From positions 12,960,001 through 13,024,000 of the forward strand of contig OU612073.1 of assembly GCA_914767715.1 (NCBI GenBank): a DNA stretch of 64,000 nt, written 5' to 3'. The translations under genes and the position numbers were made by a program. Shown in pieces: positions 1 through 10,837 of this stretch; positions within the stretch are counted from its first letter, which is position 1; the number at the start of each line of letters is the position of its first letter. The stretch comes from Membranipora membranacea. Its lineage: Eukaryota > Bryozoa > Gymnolaemata > Cheilostomatida > Membraniporidae. The notes beneath the pieces were generated by a model. That model worked only from the letters and a program-made list of their open reading frames with translations, was not told the origin of the DNA and made no database searches.

Positions 1-686
1 GTATTTGGCAAGAAGGACTTGTACTGCCAAGCTTACAAACTCAAAAATTAAAAATTAAAAAGCTAACCAAGATGTTTTATGTCCTAACGACCTTCAATTG
101 ACATAGCTGTGATTCAACATCTCTATTGGGGAAATCTGGATAGCGACATAGTATACTTATTGATCAAGAAACTTGGGCTATTTTGAATCATATTGCAAGA
201 AAAAATTGCTAATCAATGAGTAATTGTGTCATCTAACATATCAGTATTATTATCCTTATTGTATGCTGAGATCATTTTCCTCATCAACTGTCTGATTTTG
301 GGCAGCATTAAAAAAGGAAGAGAACTCATGTTAATTTTTAATTAACTTGTGTAACCAAGTTTGAGAATCACACCAAGAAGTTGAAGACTAACTCCTTGAT
401 CACACCTAACAGGATTAACCAATTGAGCCCATAGTTCAATGGGATTGACGAGTCTCGGGTTGATTTTACGGGCGACCATCTATTAAAGAGCTAATGCTGG
501 GAATGTAATGCCTTTAAAATCTAGCTGAGCTCCAAAAATTAGTGTTGGATCTCAGCTAGGTTTAAGGCACCTGATTGGTCAGGGTCAATTTCTGTCATCA
601 TTAATGGTGAAAGAAGATACTCACTACTTTTTGAGAGCTAATATAACTCAATGCAAAGCTACTGGCTAGGTTTTTGATGCAACTCT
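1..686. other. No recognisable feature
   Basis: AT-rich sequence without a convincing coding stretch, splice-bounded exon, tRNA-like box or repeat that I can identify on either strand. Confidence 0.5.
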
Positions 687-740
687 CTATTTAGATTTTT
701 GACTGGTGGCTTTGCTGGGCAAAGCCAAGCCAAGCCCAGT

Positions 741-919
741 CAAAGCCAAAGCCAAAGCCAAAACCAAAGCCAAAGCCAAAGCCAAAGCCAAAGCCAAAGC
801 CAAAGCCAAAGCCAAAGCCAAAGCCAAAGCCAAAGCCAAAGCCAAAGCCAAAGCCAAAGCCAAAGCCAAAGCCAAAGCCAAAGCCAAAGGCAAAGGCAAA
901 GGCAAAGGCAAAGGCAAAG
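741..919 (+). repeat. GCCAAA hexanucleotide array passing into GGCAAA
   Basis: About 25 near-perfect GCCAAA units (one early AACCAA variant) run from about 741 to 888. They are followed by about five GGCAAA units to 919. A single C-to-G change therefore marks a homogenised 3' subarray. Because the unit is six bases, all frames stay open, giving Ala/Lys, Ser/Gln and Leu/Ala dipeptide runs. I regard these as by-products of the repeat and not as genes. Confidence 0.95.
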
Positions 920-1480
920 CCCAGCTGTGTCAGCAGTGGTTTAAAGAGGCAGAATAATCAGCAAACAAAGTCCTATTTCCGGTAATACCAATATTGGGAA
1001 ACAGCTTGCAACTTGATACAGTGTTTTAGTGCCCATATTTTTACTTAGCTTGATTAAAGTTGAAACATTTTTCTAATAAAAGAAACAATTAAAATCAAAT
1101 AAATGCGCAAAAGAAAAGAATTGAAGCAAACATGTCGTATAGAAGGAGGACTCAAACCGTGTGTCGGTCAATCACAACAAAAATAGAATAATAAGTGGTA
1201 AAAACAAAAGGGAATAAAACCTCAAAAAGCCAGGTGAGTGGTCACAAACAAAACTAGCCTCGATATAAACATATTGTCGGAATACTTCTATACATTGCCT
1301 TTCTAAACCAATGATTATCAATGATGAGTGGTAAAACTAATTGAAAAACTTCTATCAATGCTATAGCTTTGAGCAATATCAGCCCTTCACTGTATAAAAT
1401 GGATGAAATGTGCTTTGTAACTATCGAATCTGTACCAAGTGTCTCCACTTTGGATGTAGAATGTGAATGAAGACTTGTTT
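920..1480. other. No recognisable feature; downstream flank of the caspase gene
   Basis: No domain-bearing frame is seen. The minus-strand frame at 1254-1484 follows directly after the caspase stop codon, has no recognisable content, and is probably 3' untranslated or intergenic sequence. Confidence 0.4.
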
Positions 1481-3509
1481 TCAAACCTTAGTCTCGCTCC
1501 TGTCCTCTACCAGTTGCTGCAATAGCCCATCTGTTGAGGAAGCTAGTGCAGGTTTCTTATTACCCACTTTTGGAGGAAGTCTAAGGATCTTCAGCAGTGT
1601 GCTTCTGTCCTCTGGTGTCTGCTTATAACTATCGCCAATTGAGTCTTTGTTCATGATGACTTTGGCACTTTTGGCCATTTCCTCTATTGTCATTTTACCA
1701 TCTGCCTTGGCGATTTGACTAGCCAGTGCTTTAGTGTACACTCCTCTCTCAGCCAGGCCTCCAGCCACTGATGACATAAGGAGGAGTGTGTGAGGTCTGC
1801 TCATTTCAATTTGGGGGGTTTCTGGTGCACCAGTTTTCCGGGCGTCAAAATAACCATCCTTAGCCAACAGTTGATCTTTATATGATTGGCAGGCTTGTAT
1901 TATAATGATCTAAAAGAATATGATTAAATTTCATAGGTAGTTATAGCAGCAAATATCCATGCTCAGTAATAATGCTTTTCAATCATGCCTCTTATCCCTT
2001 GTCATAAAATATTGTAGAGCAGTACACAGTAATCTTATGCATATAGGTACACCTCTCAATTGAACAAATCAATCTTGCAAATGAACAATAAATTATCAAT
2101 ATTTATCATCAGTAATAATCTTCATCATGTTGAGTTCATATACTAACATATATTTATATAATTATACTGGACTGTTTGTGATGGCAGTTCCAAGGCTTAG
2201 ACACATCTTATGAAATTTACAATATGAAATATCACCACATATGAACCCAAAGTAGATTGCTGAGATATTTGTTCTGTGATAGAGCCAATTGGGCATGTAG
2301 CATGTATAGACAGTTCTCTGAGCTCTTATTTATGCTTCAATTCGGATTTGTCCTCTCTCCAGTTTGGTACTTTTAACCCACGTCGCATAGGAAAAACCTG
2401 CTGAAAGAGGGTTATCTTGAAAACCGCTTATGTTAGGATAAAAATGAGTTTTGACTCAGAGTCTGCACCATTGAAAACCCTGTGAGACAGGGTTTCCAAA
2501 TCATAGGAGGCTTGAATGTTGATCAATCTTAATTTTAGTGACGAAACTCATGAAAAATTCTGCCAACTTGTCCGCATAACAGGCAGAAAATGCTATAAGT
2601 GACTATCCAAATACTAAAATTTTTTTCTCAAACTATGTCCATATTAGTTTTCAATGCTGCAGATTTTGAATCAAAAATGATTTTTAGCATTTTATAAGCG
2701 GTTATCAAGATAACCCTCTTTTCAGCACGTTTTTTCTATGCGGCGTGGGTTAAAAGTACCAAACTGGAGAGAGGACAACTCCGAATTGAGGCCTAAACCA
2801 GAGCTCAGAAAACTGTCTATTGTTATGCCTGAATGAACTCACCAAAGGTAAATCCGAAGGTACTTCTTTCGTTATCGTATGTATGACATCAGATATTGGT
2901 ACTGATGAGAAATTGGTTCCAGTCAGCATCCCAACCCTTCCATGTGACATTACAGACACAATAAGGAGGGACATTCCGCTCTTCCCAAACCGATCGATTG
3001 ATTCGGCAATTATACCTCGCAACTCATTCGCATCTGACCATTCTTTGGTTGTTGTGTTGATGCCTGCCATCTCAAAGCTCTCTTCCATTATTTTGGCTTC
3101 ATCAACTGCTTTAAACTCCCCTTCATCTCTACCATATTTGTTAAATAGCACCAATCCTCGTCTTTTTACTTGTTCCTGTCTCCATGGTATAATGTATGAT
3201 TCTTGGCTGTATTGAGACAGTTGGCTGACATGTTTTCGACTCAGAGGATGCTCTTCTATGAGCTTCGCAAAAATACTCTCATCTTTCTCTGAATATTTGA
3301 GAACATTATTAAATGTCAATAATGTGTCGATTTCAAGATATCAAGATATACTTGCAAAATATACAATTCATTCATCCTTTGTAAATCAGGCATCACTTTG
3401 ACTTCCTGACCTCTAAGATTTGACATACAATTTATTCTAAGGCTCAGAGATTTACAGATGTCACTAAACTTTGTTGGAGCATTTTTTAGTGAAAACCACT
3501 TACGCCTCA
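1481..3509 (-). CDS. Caspase-fold cysteine protease gene, 5' incomplete
   Basis: A minus-strand gene with peptidase C14 features, read as complement(1481..1909, 2843..3286, 3352..~3509). The middle exon holds the large-subunit part: a RRGLVLFNKYG-type first strand, then MSHG with the candidate catalytic His. It ends in phase 0 at a GTGAGT donor. The last exon follows a TTTTAG acceptor, continues in phase 0 with IIIQACQSY carrying the candidate catalytic Cys, runs into the small-subunit-like region (HTLLLMSSVAGGLAERG) and stops at 1481. Family knowledge: caspases cleave after Asp using a His/Cys dyad, usually SHG and QACRG; here the second motif is QACQS. The first listed exon, joined across a possible 65-nt intron, is less certain and could be a death-fold prodomain. 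The start codon was not found. Active protease status is inference. Confidence 0.75.
2306..2820. mobile_element. MITE with 127-bp terminal inverted repeats in the caspase intron
   Basis: Bases 2306-2432 and 2694-2820 are imperfect inverted copies of each other, starting ATAGACAG and ending near AACCGCTTAT. The centre is about 260 bp and non-coding. Possible 3-bp target duplication TGT on both sides (2303-2305 and 2821-2823), which would suit a PIF/Harbinger-type element but is too short to prove it. The element ends only about 20 bp from the GTGAGT donor of the caspase exon. Confidence 0.85.
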
Positions 3510-3599
3510 AGTTATATCACTTTAAGCCAAGGATGACCGAATTTAATATTTTGTCCAATATAAACCTACAATCTGTTAAAGTAGCAGCAATCAAAACAC

Positions 3600-5439
3600 C
3601 TATCCTTTCCGGAAAAACAGAGGCAAAAATGGTGTAGGATGAGTAAAGTCATTTCCTATGCAGGGAGTATTTATGGTACGAAGGTCATGTGTCTTGTAAA
3701 ACTGATACATAAGTCCTATGAGTAGAAGATACATACATTGATTTATTTATTGGTGATTCTCGCCTTTATGTCTCATGTTATGCCATAATAGCCTTGATAA
3801 TCGGTATTCAGGTTTTCATATCATACATCTAGAAAACTAAAGATTGAAACTTAACTAATCTTACAATACCTGGTTTAGGCTTCCTTGTTTTGATCGGGCA
3901 AAGTTTCGATGCATAACCACAAGCTGCATAAGCACACAAAAATAATCTGCAAAAATAAGAGAAACTAGCATTAGGAAACTACAATTTGTTGTCATTTGTG
4001 TTTCGGAAGATTTGAATGAAACCATTGTACATTACCTATCCCCTTAGTAGCTACTATCATATTGACCTTTACTCTAATATACTGAAAGTAAAGAGCCTCC
4101 GTATGATTGCCACCGAAGATGTGACTGACAGAGAAAATATTCTTCATTTTAAGTGACAGGAGGAACGGGCAATTATTACATCTGATTTCAGTGGATTATG
4201 ATTTACTAAGCAAATGGCTCCTAACAAAGGCAGGTTAGGTCGACCCAACAAAATGCAAATACATTTTTGCAAAACTTAATGAATCTTATTTGAACAAAAT
4301 TATCTTACTTGTCAGCTTAATTGTAACACCAGTGACTTTGACAAGATGCATCAGTTCTGTTTGTGAACACTCACATTCAGATTCAATTCAAAAGCAAACA
4401 TTAGAATATTAATGTAATTAAATGTAATTAACAGTCAAACTTGGAACAGTATTGCTTTAAAATTGACAAATGATACGGAGGACAATAATTATAAATGATA
4501 ATTTTATTATAATATCACACCGATACTGGATTGATTGTCACTAAGAAAATTCATACCTGCTACATATTTGTCTAGAAATCTCTTGTTGCTCAATTCCTAT
4601 ACCAGGTTTCTTCCTGAAGATTAAATTAAATAAACTATCCGATTAAGCTAATGAATGCCAAACTGTCATTTCCAGTTTAAACTAGAAAACAAGCCTAATC
4701 CTGTTGTCAGGCAGGAATGGGGCCCTGTATTTTTGTGAAATGGTTATGTGAGAACCAATGTCGCTGATACTTGAATACTTGATACACTGAAATATGCCAA
4801 TCCTAAAATGATTTGATTTTTCAGGTAGCATATTTTCAAATCCTACACATTACTATACCTCAATCGGTTCAAGAAAACCATGGAGCTTAAGCTTTGGTTT
4901 TACAATTTTAACCAAACAAGAACTAACTGTTAATTTGTAAAAAAATTGACGATTATAGGTAACAGCATCATAGTACATTTTTTGACAGAGGGCTGTCTCA
5001 CAATTCACCTCCGCCAATTCTTTTTAGGTTATTCATTAATTTTTTGTATGTTTTTGTTTACAATTTTGGCCAGATTTAGCATTCATCTGGTATGTAAATG
5101 AGAGGGATAAATCTTGATTATCTCTCCAGTCACCTCACCAGCTATAGCAAATAATCTCATTTTCATGAAAACTATCAAGAAGAAGGTAATTAGGGTATAG
5201 TAAATAGTTGGAGCAATAATTCGCAATTGAATTGCATGAACATCTTTTTGGAAAACTCACATCAGAAATAACATCAGAAAACTCTCTGTGCTGATGATCA
5301 CAAGCAAAACGATTTGCCAGTTTTCAGGTATTGAGAGATATATCTTAGCAATGATGTAGTATTGCGGCACGGCCAACGAAATAGTAATAAATAAACAGAT
5401 TCCATAAGTTCTCCGCGGCTTCACTCTACGACCACAGAT
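3600..5439 (-). CDS. Four-exon orphan protein with two predicted membrane segments, 5' incomplete
   Basis: Read as complement(3600..3715, 3870..3946, 4557..4613, 5261..5439), 429 nt, giving 142 residues plus TAG. All three junctions have GT donors (GTGAGT, GTATGA, GTATTG) and AG acceptors and keep one open frame: phase 2 to ATG (Met), phase 2 to AGA (Arg), phase 1 to GGA (Gly). The first exon encodes a basic start (GRRVKPRR), then two hydrophobic stretches (ICLFITISLAV and WQIVLLVIIS). The later exons carry EISRQICS, a Cys-rich hydrophobic LFLCAYAACGYA and a short tail. I do not recognise the family. Upstream sequence is replaced by LINE DNA from about 5.55 kb, so the N-terminus may be lost or further away. 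It could be a gene remnant. The internal phase agreement is the main support. Confidence 0.5.
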
Positions 5440-5719
5440 CTTCAAAAGAAGATAAGATATTTAAAATGACCCATTAGCACGCTTTCCCACATAGAAGGGA
5501 TACAATGATAATTTACCTTACATTATCATACATCATATCACATTTGACATTCAAAACTGGGAAGTATGGTGCTGAGGCAAGCAATATGACATATAGTGTT
5601 GAAATGGGTGGTTTTGTATGAGTTTAGAGTTTTCAAAAAGTGATACTGTGACACATAGATTGAGCATTTGTGTGTACAATTGCTGGTAGGGGATCTGACG
5701 AACACGAAATCCGGCTCTT

Positions 5720-6720
5720 TTGCCCCGCTTCCTTGATCGTATTAATCCAGGATCTATTTCTTTTATCAGCTGTTTATACTGTTTATATCTTAAACTAGAC
5801 GAACTGCATGGACTATTGAAAACAAAACGACACAAGCAATCACAGATTATCTGTATAACTGAATCCTGGTTGAAACCTGAAATTGCTAAAAGTAAAACTG
5901 AATTGGAGGGCTATGATCAATTTCGTAACAACAGGGATGCAGATGCAAGTGGAATGAGTCAAGGTGGATGTATTGTTGTATACATAGACTGGAAATGGGC
6001 CACAAAAAATCAAGTATTACTTAATCATACATAAATCCCGCCACACTGGCTGCCACTTGAATTTACATCAATTATCTCTTTATCATGCTACACTCCATTC
6101 ACTGGACAATCTTGACTAAAACAAGATGCTACACTAATACAGCTAAATATATCTCTTCTCATAATCAACATATGGAAACCAAATAAGCTAACTCATGCAT
6201 TCTAGTCATGAGCAACTTCAATCAACTACCGCTTCGTCTAAATGGATTATCAAACAGTAACTAAACCAACCCGTGGAATAAAAACACTTGATAAATGGTA
6301 CACCAGATTCAAGGGTGCATATAGACATGGATGGAGACTCAGACCATTATGTAATGCACCTGATACCTTCGTATAAACCCCTGTCAAAATCTAAACCATC
6401 TTATATTAACAGAAGAATATACTCAGATGAAAACTGAATGGGACAATTTGATAACTGCTGATGATAACATGGATACTCAAACGGATGTTATCACAGATTA
6501 TATTAAATTCTGTACTGATCCATGCCTTCCTGTTAAAATTGTCAAAAAGTATGCAAACCATAAACCATGGATGACAAGAGAACTTCTAGATTTAATTGAT
6601 ACAAAGCAACAAGCACATGAAGACGGAAAAAATAAACTTTATCACAAACTTAAAATGAAACTATCCAAAGGAATGAAAAAATCTCGCGCCAAATACACCC
6701 ATAAAATCCATAAAACATAC
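5720..6720 (+). mobile_element. CR1/L2-like LINE, endonuclease end (interrupted)
   Basis: Plus-strand coding remains include IICITESWL near 5860, a motif of the APE-type endonuclease of CR1/L2/Rex1 retrotransposons. A linker at 6427-6720 (HKPWMTREL, then a Lys-rich helix) is typical of the region between endonuclease and reverse transcriptase. Several stops and shifts lie in between. The element is cut by the minus-strand LINE that starts near 6720, and its RT remnant resumes near 8700. Clade assignment is from motif memory. Confidence 0.65.
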
Positions 6721-8700
6721 AGTGGTGCGCGTACCACTGCACAACATACAGGTTTTCAGCTAGAAACCATGAGTCAAGCGCTGTTTCGAGGCCTTCTCTT
6801 GTGCAACCTTCTCATGGCCGGCCCAAGCAGCATGAAGCCACCCCTGTGTGTTGATGAGCATCTCAATCAATCTCATTGATCCCTCAGTGCATTATGTAAG
6901 TTTCGGTGGTTTGACATAATTGGTGCGTTTACGCTGTTGCGCAACCAGGGAGGCTGCCAACTCTTCATTGTTTCAGTGCAACAAAGTTTGCCCCTTCACT
7001 CTCATGCTTATTCTCTAAGCCAAACCAGTGCAGGGAGGTTTGCTTTCCATCAACTTGTTTGCGCTACAGCCAGTGGGCTGACTGTGATTTCCTGTCTCGC
7101 TCTGCCTGCCTTTTATGCGAGGGCCAAGCTTTTAATCCTATGTTGTCTAACTCAGACTCACTTTGATTTTTCACCCTGCAGAGAATAAACTACTTTAATT
7201 TGAGTATTAAAGGCATAATCCTGCTTAGCCTGCTACCTGAGCAGTTTGCTAATCAACACTCAATCCCCTCTATCTAATCCTAACAAGGATTATAACAAAA
7301 TGAATTAAATGCTGGCCAACTAAACAAATCAAAGTGAGTGTGTTAAACCCCAGCTTACAAATAATAGGATTACTTCGCTTTTGTCTTCACACGGTGCTGT
7401 TGCCAAATCCGTGCAGATGCGCTTTCTGCCTCATGTACTATGCTTTTTGTGGCTTGTTTGAGTTCTCTTCCTGAAAGCCCAACTCTAGTCAGAAATTTGG
7501 TAGCTGATCAAGCCATGAATCCACGGCAGCCAACTTCCACTGGGAATAATTCGCAATTCCAACCTTTGTCTTGGCATTGAGTCACCAGATCTTCGTATCT
7601 TGTCAATTTTCTCTCATGCGCGTTTGAGAGATTTTCTTCCCAAGGCACCGCCAATTCCATAAGTATTGGTGCTTTTTCTTTGTCAGACCAAACACTTAAG
7701 TCTGGTATTTTGTTCGTGATCGCAATATGCTTTGGCATCAATCCCCTTTTGCGCAAAATCTTTTCACGCGCTTCACCACCAGCATTAGCATATTCACACT
7801 TCTCCGTGACATATTTACATCACACTTTCAGGACTTGATTATGCCTATACGTGTATCTTCCAAGGCTCTGCGGGCAATTCGACAGTATATGTTGAAGTGT
7901 GCCCTTGGCCAAACACTCGGCGCATGTCGAGTTCTCGGTAAAATTCCAGCGTTTGATGTTCGCCGGGTATGGTAGTTGATCATAAGCTGCACCAACCAGA
8001 AAGCTGATACTTTGTGGCTCCATCGACCACTCTGCCCATTTGAGCTGACACAGCTCAACAGACTCCCAACAAGTCCACCTGCCTTGTTGGGCATGGCCTA
8101 CAGCTTGTGTCTGACGGCGCTCCTCTTCCATCTTGCGCACCTCATCAACTACAAACTCCCGACAAACTTTTGGGCTTTCCTTTGAGAACCATCGGTTTGC
8201 TTCCCAGCCGATGACGTAGGTATTTGGTACAGGTTTGCCTTTACACAATGACAGGGACCGGCTCTTGCTAGGTTTGAATTGCATCGCACATCTCTCTATC
8301 AAATCATGCAGTCTATCGATTGAAGCTACAACCTGGGCCTTATCTGGTGATATTATTGTAATATTGTCCATAAAGGCCCTCATCGGCAGTAGCATCTGGT
8401 TATTCGCAACCTGGATCCCATTCACACTGCCTTGTGAATTCTGCATAACTATCTCCATCACCATAACGAATAGCAAAGGTGATATAGCACATCCCATAGG
8501 GATGCCTACTGCCAGCTCTTGCCAGCTCGGGGTAAAGTGCTTGGCAGTGAATCGCATTTTGAACTTTTTATAGTAGCGCTCAACCATAACCCTTAGCCTG
8601 TCGGGCACCCAGAAGTGTGATAGTGTGAGGTCAATTATGCTGTGCAGTACAGAACCATAGGCCTTGGCCAAATCAAACCAGATTTCCTCAAGGTTTATTT
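6720..8700 (-). mobile_element. R2/Hero-like LINE with restriction-like endonuclease, 5' truncated, nested
   Basis: Minus-strand coding starts inside the reverse transcriptase. It shows FDLAKAYGSVLH near 8670 (first catalytic Asp), GIPMGCAISPLLF near 8500, and RAFMDNI where a catalytic FADD/FMDD box is expected (D-N). Then come a thumb region, a Cys/His motif (CAECLAKGTLQHILSNCP) near 7920, and after a frame change a PD-(D/E)XK-like endonuclease (PDLSVW, then ILMELAVPWEE, then EVGCRGF) at 7508-7756. Such elements integrate by target-primed reverse transcription. The 3' UTR fills about 6720-7380. The 5' truncation in mid-RT and insertion in opposite orientation within the CR1-like element mark it as the younger insertion. 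The split of RT and endonuclease frames indicates decay. Confidence 0.75.
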
Positions 8701-9566
8701 AGCTTGTTTAGCAGATTTTACTGCTGACCAAATCATGCTCACATGCTCCATCCAGGGAGTCTCTGAGTGTAGTGACGTCACCATACTAAAATATGCAGAC
8801 GACACCTGCATAATAGGATGTATTTCAGATAACAATGATATGCAGGTATATTTCAATGAGATTTTCAGAGTGTCAATATTATGTAAACAACTAGATCTCT
8901 CCCTTAATCCATCTAAATCTCAAGAAATGCTTTAGTGAACCAAAAGAGATAAGCCAGACAGTGCAACTCTGCAATTAGATGGTTTAGAAATTGAACTATG
9001 TGATAGTCAAGTACCTGGGAGATTATCTCATGTTGATAATCTTGTTACCAAATCCTGTCAGAGGATGCATATTGTAAGAACCTGTCACACTAGTACCAAA
9101 CTTCTCTCATCAATGCTATTTAAGTTTTATTGTTTCTTTTTTTACATACTGTCTGCCTATTTTGTACACCTCCATTTATGCAAAAGATATGAGAAAGTTT
9201 TGCAAAGACGCTAATAATCTGAATATTCAAAACATCAGTGACCTTGATGGCATTATAGATAAAAGATACTGATACTGAACTACATACATGATGATGACCA
9301 TTTTATAAATGCCTTTTTACTAAAGCTTCCATCAGGAATAATATACAGGACAATAAACTATAAGGGGGAAAGACAGTTTTTTACAAAACAATGATTTTAT
9401 CCCTTAATAATAATATTTAAACCCAATCCCCGATGAGATGTCAGCTTTTCTTCTTGTACTGTTTGTTTTGTTTTTTTTCTTCGCTCTATTTGAACAGCAG
9501 TGTATGAAGCAACAAATTTCGCAACATACTTGTATGTGAGTGACAAATAAACCAATCCATCAATCA
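8700..9566 (+). mobile_element. CR1/L2-like LINE, RT remnant and 3' end
   Basis: Continuation of the element interrupted at 6720. LKYADDTCIIG near 8795 is the YADD catalytic box. After about 8940 the frame is broken, but remnants continue to about 9150. The 3' end reads AATAAACC followed by a short (ATCA) tail at 9547-9568, typical of CR1/L2 3' ends. Confidence 0.65.
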
Positions 9567-9569
9567 ATC

Positions 9570-10690
9570 AGAAAACAGGAAAATCAAAAGGACCACCAGC
9601 ATATCTACGACCAATAGTGCTCCTGTCGATACTAGGAAAATACTTGCAATCTGTATCCTGGCTAGAGTTGGAGAACGCATAGATAACAGCATACCACTAT
9701 CACAGGCAGCCATGAATGAAAGTCCTAGCAAAAAATGCTATCACATCAACGAACTACACCACAAATATTCTAATGATGACCATGAGCAAGGATTTTGATA
9801 CAGTGAGACGTGGCGCTATCATACAATATCTAAAGCCAAAACTCCAACAAGAGGAACTACATCTCATCAAAGAACTCCTCAAGAATTTACAGCTCTCAAT
9901 CAATGTGAATGGTCATGAGGACCACTATTCATTACGAATATTGGTACTCCAAAAGGTGATTGTCTCTCTCCATTACTGCTCACTCTCTACTTATAAAAGC
10001 CCCTGGAGCAGTCTGCTCATGTACCAACATAGGCTTGAACAGCAGCGAGGGAGTGGCAAAGGTAATGGAAGAAACATAATCTGCGCTGACAGCCAGAATC
10101 CTCAAGCTCAACCAAGTACATACAGAAGACTACATCATAACAAGGAATGGGGATGAAAACTCGCAAACATGTAAATATCTCGGACACTACTGGACACAAA
10201 ATTGTACATCAAAAGCCGCCATTGACAGAATCAAGCCAATATTGAAAGACAGAAAATCGAAACTGGACATCAAGCTACGATCATATGACGCCTATGCAGC
10301 CAGTGTCTTTTGTACAATAGCGAGACTTGGACACTTACACAGGAAATAGAAGAAAATGTGGATATCTGCACAGAAGACAGTTATGAGAAATATTTCAAAC
10401 ATCAGATATCCTGTCATCATAACCAACGATGACCTGTATAAGAAAACCAGACAATGTGAGTGAAGTAAACGAATTGAACAGCGGGGATTGCGTTTCTATG
10501 GGCACGTCCTTAGGCTGCCAGAAGAAACACCAGTCAGGCAAGCGTAGGTAGAGTATAAAAGGCCCCACAATAGACAACTGCCTGAACAAGATGGGTACCT
10601 TTCCACATTAGGTGGATGAGTTTGCCCAGGATTGTAAGGCCTGGCGGGCTCTTGTAAGATCATAATCTTAAATAGCTTTCTGAGATGACA
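9570..10690 (+). mobile_element. Second non-LTR reverse transcriptase remnant
   Basis: Decayed RT pieces in order: a YLRPIVLLSILGKYL-like motif near 9600, LMMTMSKDFDTV near 9780 (catalytic Asp block), a GTPKGDCLSPLL-like block near 9945 in another frame, KYLGHYW near 10170, then RRGLRFYGHVLRLPEETPV-like sequence near 10480. Motif order and the GHVLRLPE tail match a LINE group distinct from the CR1-like and R2-like elements upstream. There are multiple frameshifts and stops, so it is non-functional. Confidence 0.65.
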
Positions 10691-10837
10691 CATGCGCTGA
10701 ACAGCGTGACATGTTAACTGATGAAAGAAATTCTATGATGATTTGACTTTATTTGATTTGACCATTTACACAGACCATTTGAGCAATAACAAATTACTCG
10801 GAAATTGATCTAGCTCAATTCTGCTTATATCTTAGTA

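Noticed and set aside
687-957. Long open frames on both strands through the hexanucleotide repeat
   Set aside because: They are a consequence of a six-base repeat without stop codons; no splice signals or other sequence support a protein.
2820-3215. Plus-strand open frame opposite the caspase exon
   Set aside because: The minus strand carries the caspase motifs; the plus frame has none.
7727-8573. Plus-strand frames opposite the R2-like LINE
   Set aside because: The minus strand encodes RT and endonuclease motifs in order.
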